A stretch of 5,549 nucleotides of DNA from an uncultured Burkholderiales bacterium (lineage in GTDB: Bacteria > Pseudomonadota > Gammaproteobacteria > Burkholderiales > Burkholderiaceae_E). The notes beneath the pieces were generated by a model, which did no database searches, had not been told where the DNA came from, and saw only the letters and a list, made by a program, of their open reading frames with translations. Shown piece by piece: positions 4,997 through 5,549 of this stretch. Position 1 is the stretch's first letter, and each line of letters begins with the position of its first letter. The stretch is from NCBI GenBank assembly GCA_903898725.1, contig CAIUGQ010000138.1, forward strand, positions 1-5,549, written 5' to 3'. The translations under genes were made by a program, and so were the position numbers.

Positions 4997-5549
4997 ATGA
5001 AGTCGGCCGACATCCGCAGGAAGTTCCTCGAGTACTTCGAGTCCCAGGGCCACGCGATCGTGCGCTCCTCGTCGCTGGTGCCGGCCAACGACCCGACGCT
5101 GCTGTTCACCAACAGCGGCATGGTCCAGTTCAAGGACGTGTTCCTCGGCAAGGATCCGCGCCCCTACCGCCGGGCGACCACCGCCCAGCGCAGCGTGCGG
5201 GCCGGCGGCAAGCACAACGACCTCGAGAACGTGGGCTACACCGCCCGGCACCACACGTTCTTCGAGATGCTCGGCAACTTCTCGTTCGGCGACTACTTCA
5301 AGCGCGATGCCATCCGCTTCGCCTGGGACCTGCTGACCAAGGTCTACGCGCTGCCGCCCGAGCGGCTGTGGGTCACCGTCTACAGCGAGGACGACGAGGC
5401 CTACGGCATCTGGGCGAACGAGATCGGCGTGCCCGCCGAACGGATCGTGCGGATCGGCGACAACAAGGGCGCGCGCTACGCGTCGGACAACTTCTGGCAG
5501 ATGGCCGACACCGGCCCCTGCGGCCCGTGCTCGGAGCTGTTCTACGACC
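4997..5549 (+). CDS. alaS: Alanyl-tRNA synthetase (N-terminal fragment)
   Basis: The first 184 codons of an enzyme usually about 870 residues long; it continues beyond the right edge. AlaRS attaches alanine to tRNA-Ala in the cytoplasm using ATP. The N-terminus MKSADIRRKFLEYFESQGH is typical. SSSLVPANDPTLLFTNSGMVQFKDVFLG (24-51) covers class II motif 1, and RAGGKHNDLENVG with HHTFFEMLGNFSFGDYF (68-101) covers motif 2. RIGDNKGARYASDNFWQMADTGPCGPCSE (152-180) is the conserved catalytic-core segment that follows. Residue 66 is Ser, as in Burkholderiales. The ATG at 4997 is the family start, but no GGAG-like site precedes it; the bases before it are repeat sequence, and an upstream open frame ends in an ATGA overlap. 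All 16 alanine codons visible here are GCC or GCG. It is divergent from the CoA-transferase gene. Confidence 0.98.
   Translation, partial: MKSADIRRKFLEYFESQGHAIVRSSSLVPANDPTLLFTNSGMVQFKDVFLGKDPRPYRRATTAQRSVRAGGKHNDLENVGYTARHHTFFEMLGNFSFGDYFKRDAIRFAWDLLTKVYALPPERLWVTVYSEDDEAYGIWANEIGVPAERIVRIGDNKGARYASDNFWQMADTGPCGPCSELFYD

Larger units (their letters stand above)
4893..5000 (+). other. Possible leader ORF upstream of alaS, with regularly spaced GCA alanine codons
   Basis: A frame open from TTG at 4893 encodes 35 residues beginning MTGKPSQIKD and ends with TGA at 4998-5000, overlapping the alaS start as ATGA. It contains four alanines, all GCA and spaced exactly five codons apart (4926, 4941, 4956, 4971), with GAA at the fifth position (4986). 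There is no ATG or GTG start and no clear ribosome binding site, and the frame coincides with a 15-bp tandem repeat that may explain its regularity. Translation is unproven. Low confidence as a real gene; recorded because alaS follows. Confidence 0.2.

Noticed and set aside
4910..5254. A 114-codon minus-strand open frame over the alaS start.
   Set aside because: It is antisense to the highly conserved AlaRS core and the repeat tract, with no recognisable product.

Overview
The window looks like a chromosomal segment of a GC-rich betaproteobacterium, probably Burkholderiales. The evidence is an overall base composition well above 60% G+C by eye, strong third-position G/C bias, an AlaRS N-terminus of the Burkholderiales type (QRSVRAGG rather than the commoner QRCVRAGG), and a TctAB-type carboxylate transporter beside a FixL/FixJ-style two-component system. 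The assignment rests on remembered family features, not on a search.

Layout. From 4749 leftwards to position 1, five genes lie head to tail on the minus strand: a family III (CaiB/BaiF) CoA-transferase (4749-3496), a membrane-bound PAS sensor histidine kinase (3494-1392), a FixJ-family response regulator (1395-745), TctB (579-118), and the first 29 codons of TctA (89 to the left edge). The first three are packed as one unit: TGA and ATG are one base apart at the transferase/kinase junction, and kinase and regulator share an ATGA overlap. A 165-bp gap (580-744) separates the regulator from tctB. It holds a perfect 7-6-7 inverted repeat, a plausible sigma70 promoter and a GC hairpin just ahead of the tctB ribosome binding site. 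On the plus strand, alaS starts at 4997 and runs off the right edge. The 247-bp divergent region (4750-4996) carries several dyads and a 15-bp-period imperfect tandem repeat ending at the alaS start codon.

How it works together (inference). The kinase probably senses an external carboxylate and phosphorylates the FixJ-like regulator. The regulator would bind the 691-710 palindrome and activate tctBA, whose products import the carboxylate with an extracytoplasmic TctC/Bug binding protein that is not encoded here. The CoA-transferase would then activate the acid as its CoA thioester. The substrate cannot be read from the sequence.

Most interesting spots: the palindrome placed at an activator position upstream of the tctB promoter; and the alaS leader, where the repeats form an open frame with four GCA alanine codons spaced exactly five codons apart, ending in an ATGA overlap with alaS. 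The alaS segment itself uses no GCA among its 16 visible Ala codons. No RNA genes, insertion sequences or CRISPR arrays were seen.
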